Assembly: GCA_009838175.1 (NCBI GenBank)
Contig: VXSB01000003.1
Span: 1 to 64,000, forward strand
From: Chloroflexota bacterium
Lineage (GTDB): Bacteria > Chloroflexota > Dehalococcoidia > Lucifugimonadales > Lucifugimonadaceae
Length of the DNA: 64,000 bases
Reading direction: 5' to 3'
Shown: positions 61,993 through 64,000 of the stretch, piece after piece
Layout of the letters: each line of letters begins with the position of its first letter
Position numbering within the stretch: the first letter of the stretch is position 1
Made by a program: the position numbers and the translations under genes
The notes under the pieces: model-generated
The model's database searches: none
What the model was told of the DNA's origin: nothing
Seen by the model: only the letters and a program-made list of their open reading frames with translations

Positions 61993-62925
61993 TTGGATAT
62001 AGCTGTTGATAGGGCCGTTTTGGCATCAGATGAGGGCTTGGAGCATATTCGAGCGGCCGGCGATCGATTGATGTCGTTCTCGAACTTGCGGTACGAAGGG
62101 CGGTACGTGCCGGCAGGTGGGTTCCAACGAATACATGTGATGGAGTTTGGGGACGGACCTCCAGTGCTGTTAGTGCACGGAGCCGGTAGCGGCGGGGCTA
62201 TCTGGCACCGGCAGATCGCTGCATTGGCAATGGACCACAGAGTGGTCGTTCCTGATGTTCCGATGTTCGGCATGTCGGAGATTCCGGATCGTGTGCATGC
62301 GCCTAGGACGCAAATCGGAGATGTGATTTTGGACGTGATGGATGCTCTCAGCATCGATATTGCCGACATCGCTGGCCACTCTTTGGGAGCATTGGGGTCT
62401 ATTGGCGCGATGACCCGCGATCCGGAGCGCTTCAACCGCGCGGTATTGATGTCATCGCCAGGATTTGGGCGGGGGTTGAATTGGCTTCTGCGGCTGGCGT
62501 CGGTCCGAATGATGCAACGGTTCATCAGATACGACTCCAGACGAGACCGTGCCTTCTTTTTTGATCGTTTCGAAGCGCAACGATCCGGCCCTTCGGACGA
62601 GCGCGAGATGTGGAAAGAGTTGCATTTCCGGGTGGGTAGTCGGAACGGAGCGGTCGACTCGTTTCATCAAGGTATGGGAAGGTTTACGGGGTTATTCGGA
62701 CAACGTGATTTATTGTCTGAAGAGGCTCTTGCGGCGATTGGGGCACCGACGTTGTTTATCTGGGGAGATTCGGACAAGATAATCCCAACGCGTCACAGCA
62801 AAAAAGCAGTCGAGTCTTTACCGAATGCGAGGCTTGAGATCCTCGAAGACTGCGGTCACTTAGTGCAGTTGGAAGCGTCGCACCGCGTGACCCAACTCAT
62901 GCTCGATTGGTTTCGAGTCAGCTGA
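61993..62925 (+). CDS. Alpha/beta hydrolase
   Basis: 310 residues from TTG at 61993; ATG at 62071 (284 residues) is an equally plausible start, as neither has a clear ribosome site. VLLVHGAGSGGAIW (oxyanion hole), nucleophile elbow GHSLGALGS, IWGDSDKIIPT (Asp) and DCGHLVQLEASH (His). Broad ester or C-C hydrolase class. Convergent with and slightly overlapping the formyltransferase gene. Confidence 0.83.
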   Translation: MDIAVDRAVLASDEGLEHIRAAGDRLMSFSNLRYEGRYVPAGGFQRIHVMEFGDGPPVLLVHGAGSGGAIWHRQIAALAMDHRVVVPDVPMFGMSEIPDRVHAPRTQIGDVILDVMDALSIDIADIAGHSLGALGSIGAMTRDPERFNRAVLMSSPGFGRGLNWLLRLASVRMMQRFIRYDSRRDRAFFFDRFEAQRSGPSDEREMWKELHFRVGSRNGAVDSFHQGMGRFTGLFGQRDLLSEEALAAIGAPTLFIWGDSDKIIPTRHSKKAVESLPNARLEILEDCGHLVQLEASHRVTQLMLDWFRVS

Positions 62926-63826
62926 ATCGGTCGCCTACCGACAAGCTACTTTCGTGAGTCGGTGATTTCGGGCCGCGACCGACTCTCACTCTTTTCACTT
63001 TGACTGAGCCTCCATCGGTCGAAACAGTCATTCCCGTACCGTCGATTTCAAGAATCGTTCCTGGATCAACGTTCGTGTCGTTGCTAGATGCCTTCGTGCT
63101 GCCAAACAAGGAGACCTTTTCATCGCTCAACGTGGTCCATGCGCCCGGCTGAGGGTCGCAGCCGCGGATCAAGTTATGGACACTGTCTGCGTCGTTCGAC
63201 CAATCGACTTGGGCTTCCTTGGAGCCACACCATCCCTCGTACGTAGCGTTGTTCTCGTCTTGGACGATGTGCGGAGCGTTTCCAGTAGCTACCAGGTCCA
63301 CTGATTCCACTAATGCTTCGACGCCCATCGGGAATAGATGGTTGAAGTAAAGCGAACCGACGGAGTCGTCAGGCCCGATTTCGACTCGTTTCTGCATCAG
63401 GATTGAACCAGTGTCGAGTCCCTCGTCAGGCCAGAATATCGATAGGCCTGTTTCAGTATCGCCGTGAATGATGGCCCAGTTGATGGAGCTCGGTCCGCGA
63501 TGGAGAGGTAGGAGTGAGGGATGATATTGAATGGTGCCGCGGCTCGGTGCATTGATGATTTCATTTGGAACGATATCGGTGACGTAGGCCATAACGCAGA
63601 GATCAGCGTCGAGAGATCGGAAGACGTCGATGCATTCCTGGTCTCGCATCCGCTTGAACTGCCAGACCGGGATGTCCATTGCCTCGGCGGCAGTTGCGAG
63701 CGGTTCACGTCTACGGCGCCCATCAGGCGCGGCGAAAACACCGACAATGTCGTGCTCTTCGCGGTCTATCAAAGCCTCAAGGACCGCTTTTCCGAATGCG
63801 GATTGACCGATAAGGGCGATTTTCAT
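62918..63826 (-). CDS. Formyltransferase family protein (10-formyl-THF dehydrogenase N-terminal-like)
   Basis: 302 residues. IALIGQSAFGKAVLEAL, YHPSLLPLHRGPSSINWAIIHGD (catalytic His), GLSIFWPDEGLDTGSILMQK (Asp), ATYEGWCGSKEAQVDW, HNLIRGCDPQPGAWTTL. The pattern is closer to the folate hydrolase domain of 10-formyl-THF dehydrogenase than to Fmt, which has Asn two before the His (Gln here). May release or transfer formyl groups from 10-formyl-THF. Confidence 0.83.
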   Translation of the reverse strand: MKIALIGQSAFGKAVLEALIDREEHDIVGVFAAPDGRRRREPLATAAEAMDIPVWQFKRMRDQECIDVFRSLDADLCVMAYVTDIVPNEIINAPSRGTIQYHPSLLPLHRGPSSINWAIIHGDTETGLSIFWPDEGLDTGSILMQKRVEIGPDDSVGSLYFNHLFPMGVEALVESVDLVATGNAPHIVQDENNATYEGWCGSKEAQVDWSNDADSVHNLIRGCDPQPGAWTTLSDEKVSLFGSTKASSNDTNVDPGTILEIDGTGMTVSTDGGSVKVKRVRVGRGPKSPTHESSLSVGDRFS

Positions 63827-63905
63827 AGGAGGACGCTTATCCTAGTATTTGAACTTGGGGCGAAGCCCATCGTGTCAGCATCTAAATCTCGAGCGGTTGC
63901 GCTCA

Positions 63906-64000
63906 GTGTCTGAACCTACCACATCATCAGAATATTTCGCGCGGGGCTTGAATTCGGCGCAACTCGGTCAGCCGGACTCGGCGGCGCGGGACTTTGAAGA
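63906..64000 (+). CDS. Start of a TPR-repeat protein (cut by window end)
   Basis: From GTG at 63906 the frame is open to the window end: SEPTTSSEYFARGLNSAQ followed by LGQPDSAARDFEE. The spacing of Y, G, L, G, A and F matches a tetratricopeptide repeat. Only 31 codons are visible. Confidence 0.5.
   Translation, partial: MSEPTTSSEYFARGLNSAQLGQPDSAARDFE

Noticed and set aside
1..64000. tRNA, rRNA, tmRNA or riboswitch genes
   Set aside because: None recognised by eye in any gap; a covariance-model search would be needed to exclude small ones.

Overview
The window looks like a piece of a marine Chloroflexota genome of the SAR202 type. Three things suggest this: five enolase-superfamily (mandelate racemase-like) genes in 64 kb; a mix of oxidative catabolic genes (molybdenum hydroxylase, D-aminoacylase, M81 peptidase, sulfatase, Gfo/Idh/MocA and FAD oxidoreductases); and bacterial housekeeping genes (rpmB, fakA, ebfC-recR, recO, hflKC, pgpA, fabI, glnA, rlmN, mutS2). 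The assignment is inferred from gene content only; no rRNA or tRNA gene was seen.

Layout. 0-6 kb: duplicated ClpP-like lipoprotein, histidine phosphatase, DinB-like protein, DUF1697 protein and a UGSC-family gene read through an in-frame TGA. 6-12 kb: formylglycine-generating enzyme, zinc alcohol dehydrogenase, sugar isomerase, gamma-glutamyltransferase, OLD-type ATPase. 12-22.6 kb: rpmB/fakA, an enolase-family gene with a DsbA-like lipoprotein that also has an in-frame TGA, ebfC-recR, recO, hflKC. 22.8-25.5 kb: ABC exporter with its PadR regulator. 25.7-29.5 kb: three-subunit molybdenum hydroxylase. 29.7-34.7 kb: MFS exporter, two oxidoreductases and a PIN toxin-antitoxin pair in a repeat-rich stretch. 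34.9-38.4 kb: a 1159-residue surface protein. 38.5-46.8 kb: Mrr-like protein, D-aminoacylase, MTHFR, pgpA, sulfatase, M81 peptidase. 46.9-64 kb: tandem enolase paralogues, fabI, transaldolase-like protein, M19 peptidase homologue, glnA, aldo-keto reductase plus another enolase-family gene, rlmN, mutS2, a hydrolase, a formyltransferase and the start of a TPR gene.

The two strongest signals are as follows. (1) Two genes are each split by one in-frame TGA exactly at a redox motif (UGTC in the UGSC protein, U-P-H-C in the DsbA-like protein). Each TGA is followed at bacterial SECIS distance by a hairpin with G in its loop, so both are probably selenoproteins and the organism should decode selenocysteine. 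(2) Short palindromic repeats of several families, and a ~125-bp MITE-like element, have entered coding sequence in frame. They add linkers to the MFS exporter, MutS2, the Mrr-like protein and an FAD oxidoreductase; the last also takes its start and stop codons from copies of the MITE.

The formylglycine-generating enzyme (6 kb) and the sulfatase (44 kb) form a plausible maturation pair. The enolase-family, Gfo/Idh/MocA, isomerase and aldo-keto reductase genes suggest breakdown of sugar acids or related hydroxy acids.
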